Below are positions 1 to 5,930 of a stretch of DNA of 10,000 bases, in pieces. Every line of letters starts with the position of its first letter. The stretch's first letter is position 1. Position numbers and translations under genes: made by a program. Under the pieces are notes generated by a model. It was not told the DNA's origin and did no database searches. It saw nothing but the letters and a program-made list of their open reading frames with translations. This stretch comes from Methanospirillum hungatei. Lineage in GTDB: Archaea; Halobacteriota; Methanomicrobia; Methanomicrobiales; Methanospirillaceae. The DNA lies in assembly GCF_020216685.1 (NCBI RefSeq), contig NZ_JAIWNS010000035.1:1-10000 (forward strand). Reading direction: 5' to 3'.

Positions 1-65
1 AATCATAAATGTGTTGGTAAAAGAAGGCTAATTTATAGATTTAATATAGGCAGCGCATATGCTAA

Positions 66-482
66 GTAGTTATAAATCTACAGATTCAGGTTCAGATCGA
101 TGATCTGAAAAATCAACATGATGATGCTCAAAACCGGACTATTCTCTATACTCAACTATTAGATGCCACTCATATTCCTGTAATCATATTTGATTCATCA
201 ATGATCATCACTTGGGCAAGTACTGAAATGGCTCGATTAATGGGATATTCAGATAATGATTTATATGGAAAAAATATCAGAATATTATTTCCGGATACGA
301 ATGGGTTCAAACAATTCTATCAGTTTATTGTTCATAATGAATCTACCGGTAAATATGGTGAATTTTCAATCTTACATCAGTCCGGGATATCTTTACCGGT
401 TCTGTGGCTTCATGTAGAAAATATTACATTATCTGATGGAAAAAAGACTTATGCGACAATAGTTCAAAAAATTAATTCATGA
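66..482 (+). pseudogene. Orphan PAS-domain fragment, probable remnant of a sensor kinase or PAS-bearing regulator
   Basis: The frame is open from just after a TAA at 63-65 to the TGA at 480-482. It encodes a charged helical linker (about 66-155) followed by one PAS-like domain: LLDATHIPVIIFD, then ITWASTEMARLMGYS, then GKNIRILFP, ending in YATIVQKINS. The order matches the PAS fold: hydrophobic strand, W-containing strand, MGYS helix cap, GK loop. There is no in-frame ATG, GTG or TTG before the ATG at 201, and starting there would remove the first strand of the PAS fold. No kinase domain follows; the frame stops where the PAS domain ends. I read it as a 5'-truncated or decayed gene, although a start outside the usual codons cannot be excluded. 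PAS domains sense ligands or redox state, but nothing shows what this one bound. Bases 1-65 show no recognisable gene. Confidence 0.6.
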
Positions 483-530
483 GACAATTGAGTATTCTCC
501 AGTAAAAAATCCGAAGACCATTTCTGACAG

Positions 531-712
531 TTAAATGTATGAAATGCAGAGAATCAGATTCATCTTGACTTCAAATGGATCATTCAGTAAGAAATTTATG
601 GCAATACATTTCTCATCCGGAGAGCAATTTCAATTACTTCAGTTCTTTCAAGAAAGCCATTTCCGGGATCGAGAAAGAGATCTTCGTCATCGACATCCAG
701 GATAGAAATCAT
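531..712 (-). pseudogene. Decayed response-regulator receiver domain with a one-base frameshift
   Basis: Reading leftward from an ATG at 712-710, preceded by an AGGAG ribosome binding site (720-716), the frame begins MISILDVDDED and continues to GFLERTEVIEI. The intact neighbour at 1175-1660 reads LSLIYVDDN and HFLERDQTIDV with exactly the same spacing (11 residues from the second Asp to the Phe of FLER). After that the first frame fails and ends at a TAA (598-596). A second frame continues the homology with AINFLLNDP, matching AISYLKTHP in the neighbour. The distance from FLER to this block is 53 bases instead of the expected 54, so a single base appears to be lost. The second frame then stops at 533-531, and no SDYEMP phosphorylation segment is found. 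This is a dead paralogue of the neighbouring regulator. A 68-codon + strand frame over the same bases (575-781) shows no recognisable domain. Confidence 0.7.
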
Positions 713-755
713 ATTCTCCTGAATAGTATCTCTTCAGGTTCATTATTGGGTCCGA

Positions 756-774
756 ATCAGATAATTCTTCTGAT
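756..774 (-). terminator. Small hairpin downstream of the regulator operon
   Basis: ATCAGA (756-761) and TCTGAT (769-774) are exact inverted repeats around a 7-base loop, lying about 40 bases past the stop of the winged-helix gene on the - strand. Position would suit transcript 3'-end formation, but the stem is short and A+T-rich and no strong T-tract follows it on the - strand. Low confidence. Confidence 0.2.
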
Positions 775-812
775 GATATGATTCAGATTTGACCTGAGTT
801 CATCTGGCAGGG

Positions 813-1178
813 TTAGTCGCCATATACCTCATCAAGGTACTCCTGTAATTCCAAAAGTTGCTTTTCACGAAATTTCATGGCATTTAATTCATTCCTGACC
901 ATCTCCATGACCAGTGATGGATTCGCATGCCAGACCGGAGCACCTCTTCGGGGAGTCTCTTTTGTTACCAGACCCTCTGCTTCCAGCTCCTTTAAGTGAG
1001 ATTCAACCGAACCTTGAAAAGAGAACTTGAATACATCCTTCATGAACTCCCTGATTTTTGGTTCTCTTACACCATCCGGAGAACCGGAAATAAAATAGAG
1101 TATCTCTCTTTTGGACAAATTGCTGGATAAATCACGCCATATCGTCCGGTGATGATGATCCTCTTCTCCCTGATTCAT
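813..1178 (-). CDS. Winged-helix transcriptional regulator (ArsR-like)
   Basis: The 121-residue protein has the layout of a single winged-helix DNA-binding domain: a first helix SKREILYFISG (residues 22-32), a helix REPKIREFMKD (38-48), a probable recognition helix SFQGSVESHLKELEAEGLV (53-71), and a basic wing TKETPRRGAPVW (72-83). A long C-terminal amphipathic helix (about 93-118) is suitable for dimerisation. There is no receiver domain and no cysteine or histidine cluster like that of metal-sensing ArsR proteins. The basic, histidine-rich N-terminus (HHHRT) may be disordered. Its ATG overlaps the stop of the response-regulator gene by four bases (ATGA, 1175-1178), so translation is probably coupled. 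I infer that it is the DNA-binding output arm of the adjacent two-component system or an autoregulator of this locus. The target is unknown. The domain call is firm at the fold level only. Confidence 0.75.
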   Translation of the reverse strand: MNQGEEDHHHRTIWRDLSSNLSKREILYFISGSPDGVREPKIREFMKDVFKFSFQGSVESHLKELEAEGLVTKETPRRGAPVWHANPSLVMEMVRNELNAMKFREKQLLELQEYLDEVYGD

Positions 1179-1660
1179 AGGTTCGTAATGATCAGATCTA
1201 GATCCGTATTAGAACTTGTGGTTCCATATAAATCAGATTTGGTGATATTGTCGTATTTCTGAATGATCTCCTTTAACCGGGTGATATGCTGCTCTATCGG
1301 GCCACATTTTGATATATAGTGAACATACTCTTGTTTGAAAATATCTGCAGATATTTCTTCATGGTTGTTAGTGGTATAAAGTATAAATGGTGTATTAATT
1401 CCCTGGGAGCGGAGATGTAAAAGGAACTCAGCCCCATTCATATCAGGCATTTCATAATCGGATAATATTAAATGCATAGGATGGGTTTTTAAATATGAAA
1501 TGGCATTTTTTGGGGATAAAAATGTCTGAACATCTATTGTTTGATCTCTCTCCAAAAAATGTTTCATGACATCAAGCATGAGATGATTGTCATCTACATA
1601 AATTAATGAAAGTTTCTCTCTATCCGAATATGATTTACCTATGCCGGGACGATATTGCAC
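1175..1660 (-). CDS. Receiver-only response regulator (CheY-like)
   Basis: This 161-residue protein is a receiver domain with all key residues: acidic pair D23/D24 in LIYVDDN, phosphoacceptor D68 in LILSDYEMPDMNG, a conserved threonine at T96/T97 in ILYTTN, and K118 in YISKCG. The domain spans about residues 17-135. The last 25 residues (ITKSDLYGTTSSNTDLDLI...) form no recognisable output domain, so it must act through partners. It starts with GTG (1660-1658); there is no nearby in-frame ATG, and a TATA-like box about 24 bases upstream fits a leaderless message. It shares an ATGA overlap with the winged-helix gene downstream and is divergent from the histidine kinase gene, its likely phosphodonor. 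A decayed paralogue lies at 531-712. Confidence in the family is high; pairing with the kinase is inferred from neighbourhood only. Confidence 0.9.
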   Translation of the reverse strand: MQYRPGIGKSYSDREKLSLIYVDDNHLMLDVMKHFLERDQTIDVQTFLSPKNAISYLKTHPMHLILSDYEMPDMNGAEFLLHLRSQGINTPFILYTTNNHEEISADIFKQEYVHYISKCGPIEQHITRLKEIIQKYDNITKSDLYGTTSSNTDLDLIITNL

Positions 1661-1679
1661 AATGTGAGTTTTTCTTTAG

Positions 1680-1688
1680 TATACTTAA
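1680..1688 (-). promoter_or_regulatory. TATA-like box for the response-regulator operon
   Basis: On the - strand the sequence reads TTAAGTATA, centred 24 bases upstream of the GTG start at 1660. That is the usual archaeal TATA-to-start distance for a leaderless transcript. It overlaps the perfect palindrome AGTATACT (1678-1685), which could also be an operator. A nearly identical box precedes moeA. Confidence 0.5.
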
Positions 1689-1719
1689 GACAGAGAACAA
1701 CGATAAGCTATAACGGGAG

Positions 1720-1729
1720 TTTTATATAG
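1720..1729 (+). promoter_or_regulatory. TATA box for the histidine-kinase operon
   Basis: TTTTATATAG lies about 30 bases upstream of the kinase ATG (1755), so transcription would start near 1750 and leave a leader of only a few bases. Two divergent promoters thus share the 94-base gap 1661-1754, where either the winged-helix protein or the kinase's own HTH domain could act on both. Confidence 0.6.
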
Positions 1730-1754
1730 TGATTCATGTAACTATTTTCTGACA

Positions 1755-3329
1755 ATGCAAAAAGAGAAGATTGAGATTCTTCGTAATACATTGCAGAATG
1801 TCAAAAAGCCTCTTTCTATTGCAGAAATATCAAGGTTGTCTGAATTATCCCGAATTACTACGGCACGATATCTTGATCAGATGTACCTGTCAGGTCAGGT
1901 GAAGATGTTTGAGATTGGTAAGGCTAAAAAATTCATCATGAGCTCTGAACAATATACACATAATCTCTATGATCTCTCTACTAATTTTGTATTGATTCTT
2001 GATCAAAACCTTCGTGTTGTATTTATCAATGAATCATACTTGAAAAAAATCAAGATTTTTAAGGACAATATAATTGGGAAGAGGATACAGTCATTAAATC
2101 TGGACATCTTTTCTTCTCCGGAAATTCTATCATTGCTACATAAGTTTCGTGGTGAGGGTGTTGCGCAGCATCATGTTACTATTGAAATAAATGATGCATC
2201 TCATGTGTATTCTGTTATAATTGCAAAAATTTCATTTTTAACAAATTTTCTCGCAACTGCCATCATTGCTCAGGATATTACCGAGAAATACAAAAGTGAT
2301 GAGAAACTCCATTTTTTAGCCTCAATGGTCTCTTCATCTGAAGATGCAATTATTGGAATTGATCTTCATGGAATTATCCGGTCCTGGAATGATGGCGCTC
2401 ATAAGATATTTGGATACAAAAATGATGATGTAATTGGGAAAAGCATTTCCCTGATTTTTCCGCCTGAAAAAGAGGAGGAATATTTAGATCTTTTATATAA
2501 AGTAATGGCAGGGAAATTAAGTGTTCTAAAAGGAACCTATCTGCTATCCAGAAATAATGTCGATACAGATATCTCGTACACGATCTCTCCTGTAACCGAC
2601 GATAATGGAAATATTATCGGGTTATCAATTATTATCAGGGACATTACAGATTTAAATACGATACAAAAAGCATTAATGGTCTCCAAAAAAAAGATCAAGA
2701 TTTTATCAGGCATTACACGACATGATATCCTGAATCAGCTTCAGGCACTTGATGCATTCTCTGACCTGATAAAGCCATCTCTAGTGAAAGAACCTCAGGC
2801 TTTAGAATACCTACGGCATATATCAACCTGTAGTAATAAAATCAGACAACAGATACAATTTACACGGGAATATGAGGAAATTGGTGATAGTGTTCCTATA
2901 TGGCAGCCTTTAGATATGGTGGTAAAGGCCGCAGCTATTGATTTTTTGCCAGAAACGATTGTTCTCAACCTTGAGATTACAGATTATGAATTATTTGCAG
3001 ATCCCATGCTGATGCTCGTTTTCTATAATCTGATGGATAACTCAATTCGTCACGGGATTCATGTTACAAAGATCAACATCTCTCTCGTTGAAGATGTATC
3101 TGGGATGGCTGTCCTTGTTTATGAAGACAATGGAATTGGCATTCCTGATTTATTGAAAAATCAAATCTTCGAAAAGGGATATGGAAAAAATAATGGTCTT
3201 GGGTTATTTCTGGTCCGTGAGATTCTGGAAATCACAGGATTTGAGATTAAAGAGACTGGCAGGGAAAACGTTGGAGCACGATTTGAGATCACCATTCCTG
3301 CACGGGCATTCAGGAAGAATCGAACATGA
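1755..3329 (+). CDS. Soluble histidine kinase with N-terminal HTH domain and two PAS domains
   Basis: The 524-residue protein has four parts. An N-terminal winged-helix/HTH domain (about 1-65) contains LSIAEISRLSELSRITTARYL. PAS 1 (about 70-177) ends in AQDITE. PAS 2 (about 186-302) contains SEDAIIGIDLHGIIRSWNDG and IFGY, and ends in IRDITD. The kinase core has the H-box ITRHDILNQL with candidate phosphohistidine H323, N-box YNLMDNSIRHG (N425, N429), G1 box EDNGIGIP (458-463) and G2 box NNGLGLFLV (480-487). All ATP-binding motifs look intact. There is no membrane helix, so it is cytoplasmic. The HTH domain, as in some methanogen kinases, suggests direct DNA contact. It probably autophosphorylates and passes phosphate to the receiver encoded divergently. 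Two small membrane proteins follow it, which could supply the signal. Signal and targets cannot be read from the sequence. Confidence 0.93.
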   Translation: MQKEKIEILRNTLQNVKKPLSIAEISRLSELSRITTARYLDQMYLSGQVKMFEIGKAKKFIMSSEQYTHNLYDLSTNFVLILDQNLRVVFINESYLKKIKIFKDNIIGKRIQSLNLDIFSSPEILSLLHKFRGEGVAQHHVTIEINDASHVYSVIIAKISFLTNFLATAIIAQDITEKYKSDEKLHFLASMVSSSEDAIIGIDLHGIIRSWNDGAHKIFGYKNDDVIGKSISLIFPPEKEEEYLDLLYKVMAGKLSVLKGTYLLSRNNVDTDISYTISPVTDDNGNIIGLSIIIRDITDLNTIQKALMVSKKKIKILSGITRHDILNQLQALDAFSDLIKPSLVKEPQALEYLRHISTCSNKIRQQIQFTREYEEIGDSVPIWQPLDMVVKAAAIDFLPETIVLNLEITDYELFADPMLMLVFYNLMDNSIRHGIHVTKINISLVEDVSGMAVLVYEDNGIGIPDLLKNQIFEKGYGKNNGLGLFLVREILEITGFEIKETGRENVGARFEITIPARAFRKNRT

Positions 3330-3357
3330 ATAGTGTAATTATCGTACTGGTATTCTC

Positions 3358-3699
3358 ATGGTAATAGAACTTTTATCCTATGATGTCAGTCCTATCAACA
3401 ATCTCCTGAAAATAGTGATTACAATCGGGTTTGCATTGGCAACCTTCATCCTATTTCAGTGTCAAAAAAGATATGGCGGATTATTGCATCAGATATCCAT
3501 TCTGCTTTTCATATCCGCTATTGCTGCTACATTCTCCTCCTATTTTAGATTCCAGGGTGACTTTTATACTTCCTATAAGTGGGGAGAGAGTATTGTCGGC
3601 TTGATTTTTGTTGTCCTGTCCCTTATTATTGCATTAATCATCCGAAAAAAAATCCAGGCCATTGTCCATCTTTTTGAAGAAACTGAGGGTTCAGAATGA
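3358..3699 (+). CDS. Small three-helix membrane protein, paralogue A, kinase-associated
   Basis: The 113-residue protein has three hydrophobic segments (about 16-34, 44-62 and 76-96). Basic residues in the first loop (QKRYGG) and at the C-terminus (RKK) put the N-terminus and second loop outside. It is clearly related to the next gene. Both have SP-x-N-x-LLKIVI before helix 1, GG after it, a [SY]xFR motif with GDF/TDF in the outer loop, and KW-x-[EQ]SI leading into helix 3. Its start is fixed by this alignment. It lies 28 bases after the kinase stop and overlaps the next gene by ATGA (3696-3699). I recognise no named family. Being cotranscribed with a soluble kinase, it may be the membrane input or anchor of that kinase; this is inference. 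No catalytic or metal-binding motif is visible. Confidence 0.8.
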   Translation: MVIELLSYDVSPINNLLKIVITIGFALATFILFQCQKRYGGLLHQISILLFISAIAATFSSYFRFQGDFYTSYKWGESIVGLIFVVLSLIIALIIRKKIQAIVHLFEETEGSE

Positions 3700-4034
3700 T
3701 AGATTTAGAATTTATGGACTATTCAACTAGTCCATTCAACCCTCTATTAAAAATAGTCATCTTCATTTTATTTTGTGTAACAGTTGTGGTATATTATGAT
3801 GCCAGGAGAACAATTGGTGGGGAAATCCGTAAAATAATAGATTTACTTCTCATATTTTCCCTCTTTATGGCTCTCGGTTCCTTCTTCAGATACTTTGGTC
3901 ATGGCACTGATTTTGGTTTTAATTCAGATTATTCATTAAAGTGGTTCCAGAGTATTGCGTATCTGTGTGCTACACTCTGTTTTATTTACGCTTGTGTGAA
4001 ACTGAAAACTTTGTTCCGGAGGAGATATGAGTAA
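3696..4034 (+). CDS. Small three-helix membrane protein, paralogue B, kinase-associated
   Basis: The 112-residue protein has helices at about 18-34, 47-66 and 83-101. Basic segments (ARRTIGGEIRK in loop 1, KLKTLFRRR at the C-terminus) place both on the cytoplasmic side. It matches the preceding protein along its whole length: SPFNPLLKIVI against SPINNLLKIVI, SFFRYFG against SYFRFQG, and SLKWFQSI against SYKWGESI. The conserved FR...TDF...KW outer loop is where a shared ligand or partner site would lie. It begins inside the stop of paralogue A (ATGA), and its own end overlaps the next start by eight bases, so the three genes are probably translated as a coupled set. The pair may form a heterodimer, which is an inference from tandem duplication and coupling. 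No named family recognised. Confidence 0.8.
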   Translation: MIDLEFMDYSTSPFNPLLKIVIFILFCVTVVVYYDARRTIGGEIRKIIDLLLIFSLFMALGSFFRYFGHGTDFGFNSDYSLKWFQSIAYLCATLCFIYACVKLKTLFRRRYE

Positions 4035-4254
4035 TATTCATGATGAAATTATTGACATTCTCACTCCAATAATCGGATTCGGTCTTGCCCGTACTGCCGT
4101 TTCTACACAATGTAAAAAGATGGGTATTCTCCCGGAAGAGTTATCAGAAAAAAATATTCTGGAATTTTCAGAAAGATTCGAGAAAGTCCTGGTAATTTTT
4201 GCAGGAGATGAGGTTGCCTTGACTATCACTCATCAGATAAAATCTCTGAAATAA
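4027..4254 (+). CDS. Small soluble helical protein (75 residues), unknown function
   Basis: The gene starts at ATG 4027, eight bases inside the end of paralogue B. The protein has no signal peptide or membrane helix and looks all-helical: IHDEIIDILTPIIGFGLART (about 4-23), then TQCKKMGILPEELSEKNI with a single cysteine, then a long helix EFSERFEKVLVIFAGDEVAL and a C-terminal THQIKSLK. The size and cotranscription suggest an adaptor or regulator of the kinase or the membrane pair. I do not recognise a named family. The - strand frame over the same bases (4038-4229) is taken as a shadow, because the + frame is overlap-coupled to the operon and has better-looking protein composition. Confidence 0.75.
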   Translation: MSNIHDEIIDILTPIIGFGLARTAVSTQCKKMGILPEELSEKNILEFSERFEKVLVIFAGDEVALTITHQIKSLK

Positions 4255-4282
4255 TTATTATAAGAAGATATAAGATACTGGA

Positions 4283-4318
4283 AGATATCTATCTTTATCT
4301 ATCTGATTAAAGATATCT
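4283..4318. repeat. Inverted AGATATCT pair between convergent genes, possible two-way terminator
   Basis: The palindrome AGATATCT occurs at 4283-4290 and again at 4311-4318, separated by 20 bases rich in TCTTT/ATCT. The two copies can pair as an 8-base stem, or each can fold on itself. They sit where the sensory operon and moeA converge (gap 4255-4298) and extend into the last codons of moeA. A+T-rich stems are weak, so terminator function is only a suggestion. Confidence 0.3.
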
Positions 4319-5468
4319 GGACTCTTTCCCCTTTTCTATACCCGTTGCTCCACTCCGGAAGATGGAGTATGCCGTCTGCACTGATGCCGGTTATGTATCC
4401 AAATTCCCATTCAAGAGGGAAAATACGTATAACACCATCTTCATATCGTGTCCTGACCAGATAAAAGAGGTCATGTCCAAAGAAAGGCTCAATATCCCGG
4501 GTTATCTCTCCGATGACATGTTTTTTCGGAGGGATGGGAACTCCCCAGGATTTGAGCAGAGGGAATACAAACTGGAAGAAGGACAATAAACAGGCGGCAG
4601 GAGATCCTGGCATGCCAAGAACTGGTTTTCCCATTACAGAACCACAGAGAACCGGCTTTCCCGGCTCCATGGCTACACCGTGAAAAAGAAGGTTCCCGGC
4701 CTTTTCTATGGCATCAACAGAATAATCCTTTGTGCCGGCTGAAGTTCCCCCAAAAACCAGAACAATATCACAATTATCACATGCAGAGAATATCCGGGAT
4801 GCAATACGATCAGGTTCATCAGGTGTTATTGGAAACCCTTCGGTAAGTACCCCAAATCCCTGCAGGTATCCGGATATCAGTACCGTGTTTGTGTCAACGA
4901 TCTCCCCTGGTTGTGGTTCCTTTTTCGATGGAATTATCTCATCCCCGGTGGCAATCATCCCAACCTTCCAGTGCCGTACCGCGACATCCTTTACACCAAA
5001 ATGAATCAGTGCTGCAATATCATACGGGGTCAGGACATGATCTGCCTGCATAATTATCTGACCCTTTTCAGCTTCTGATCCTTTCGGTATGATATGCTGC
5101 CGGGGAGAGACCGATCTTGAGATTAGAAACTGATCTTTCTCAGTTTTGAAAACCTCTTCAGGGGAGATGATCGTGTCATAATCTTCAGGTACAGGAAGGC
5201 CGATATTTACAAAAATCCCGGAAACCTCCCGGGGGTGCTCATTCGATGCCCCTTTCGTCTCTTTGCTTTTCAAAGCGACTCCATCCATTCCTGCAAGGTT
5301 TACCGGAGGGATGGTCCTGAATACACTGACGGGATCTGCAAGGGTATACCCAAGAGCATTTTTTACCGGAATGAACCTGCTTTTTGGTTTATATTTAAAT
5401 GAGGATAAAATAAGTTTCTGGGCTTCTTTCATTGAGATCAGGTTATCCGGCAGAATCATTCGGGGCAT
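4299..5468 (-). CDS. moeA: MoeA-type molybdopterin molybdotransferase
   Basis: The 389-residue protein has the MoeA layout and length. It shows AGMDGVAL (59-66), HIIPKGSEAEKGQIIM (125-140), the MPT-binding core with ATGDEI (173-178) and PGEIVDTNT (187-195), GGTSAGTKDYS (240-250), EPGKPVLCG (268-276) and GMPGSPAACLLSF (285-297), then the C-terminal beta domain. MoeA inserts molybdate (or tungstate) into adenylylated molybdopterin. In methanogens the cofactor serves formylmethanofuran and formate dehydrogenases; that link is family knowledge, not shown here. MDGVA replaces the usual MDG[YF]A, so an aromatic residue next to the catalytic Asp is missing. The gene stands alone, with no moaB/mobA neighbour. 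A TATA-like box lies so near ATG 5468 that the message may begin just inside it; codon 4 (ATG 5461-5459) is then the alternative start. The conserved part begins at LISMKEAQKLIL. Confidence 0.93.
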   Translation of the reverse strand: MPRMILPDNLISMKEAQKLILSSFKYKPKSRFIPVKNALGYTLADPVSVFRTIPPVNLAGMDGVALKSKETKGASNEHPREVSGIFVNIGLPVPEDYDTIISPEEVFKTEKDQFLISRSVSPRQHIIPKGSEAEKGQIIMQADHVLTPYDIAALIHFGVKDVAVRHWKVGMIATGDEIIPSKKEPQPGEIVDTNTVLISGYLQGFGVLTEGFPITPDEPDRIASRIFSACDNCDIVLVFGGTSAGTKDYSVDAIEKAGNLLFHGVAMEPGKPVLCGSVMGKPVLGMPGSPAACLLSFFQFVFPLLKSWGVPIPPKKHVIGEITRDIEPFFGHDLFYLVRTRYEDGVIRIFPLEWEFGYITGISADGILHLPEWSNGYRKGERVQISLIR

Positions 5469-5484
5469 AATGTAATCCAGAAGT

Positions 5485-5493
5485 TATACTTAA
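5485..5493 (-). promoter_or_regulatory. TATA-like box for moeA
   Basis: On the - strand this reads TTAAGTATA, the same nine bases as the box before the response regulator. Its centre is about 21 bases upstream of ATG 5468 and 30 upstream of the codon-4 ATG at 5461, so the transcript would be leaderless or nearly so. Confidence 0.5.
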
Positions 5494-5868
5494 TCTATTG
5501 ACAAACATAAAAAAGTAGCTGATTGTTGGAATGGTATGAGAGGAGACGGGATGATGTATCCAGGTCTCAATCGATACACTGATACCGATTCCAGTCCCTG
5601 AATCCGATTTATCTCCCTGAAAAATTCAATATTCGTCTATTTTGAGCATCAACCTGCATTGCATACCGGTAGTAATTCCCATGCCTTGAATACCTTCTTT
5701 GAGGATTCAAAAGAAGATATCAAGAGCTACTCACTCTATACACTATAGCGATAAGCAACCAGTTTCCTGTATTGCAGAACGTTTTGTATATCCTATACTC
5801 TTCCTTCTATTCAGGGCGATAGACATAAATTCTGAACATTCTTTCTCTATGTAACGAATCTATGCCCG
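5494..5868. other. Region without a convincing gene; one interrupted small frame
   Basis: No RNA gene, strong hairpin or repeat was found here. The only protein-like signal is a + strand frame at 5551-5748: an AGGAG at 5541-5545, ATG ATG start, in-frame TGA after 16 codons (5599-5601), then 48 more open codons including HALNTFFEDSKEDIKS, ending at TAG. It matches no family I know and may be chance or a decayed small gene. The rest looks like spacer upstream of the binding-protein gene. Confidence 0.4.
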
Positions 5869-5870
5869 TG

Positions 5871-5879
5871 TGTTATACA
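5871..5879 (+). promoter_or_regulatory. Possible TATA box for the binding-protein gene
   Basis: TGTTATACA is about 55 bases upstream of the ATG at 5931. A transcript starting about 26 bases after it would have a leader near 30 bases carrying the AGGGG ribosome site at 5921-5925. It would exclude the farther ATG at 5862. Other A+T-rich words (for example TTTTGTATAT near 5782) are rivals. Confidence 0.25.
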
Positions 5880-5930
5880 GGGGACCTGAAGATACACGTT
5901 TCACAGGGTTCGGCAGGTATAGGGGTTTTT

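Noticed and set aside
575..781. A 68-codon + strand frame
   Set aside because: It has no recognisable domain, and the opposite strand over much of the same bases shows clear receiver-domain homology with a frameshift.
4038..4229. - strand frame opposite the 75-residue protein
   Set aside because: The + strand frame is coupled by overlap to the operon and has a normal protein composition; the - strand frame has no start signal or domain.
4255..4330. ATCT/AGATA-rich stretch as a CRISPR or tandem repeat array
   Set aside because: Only two copies of an 8-base palindrome are present, with no regular spacer pattern.
4362..5475. Three + strand frames inside moeA (4362-4589, 4732-5004, 5263-5475)
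   Set aside because: They are antisense shadows of a well-recognised moeA gene; none has a ribosome site or domain.
5599..5601. In-frame TGA read as selenocysteine
   Set aside because: No selenoprotein-like context or SECIS-type hairpin is apparent, and the frame itself is not clearly a gene.
5862..5930. Longer N-terminus of the binding protein from ATG 5862
   Set aside because: It would bury the signal peptide 23 residues inside; ATG 5931 has its own AGGGG site and leaves a normal signal peptide.
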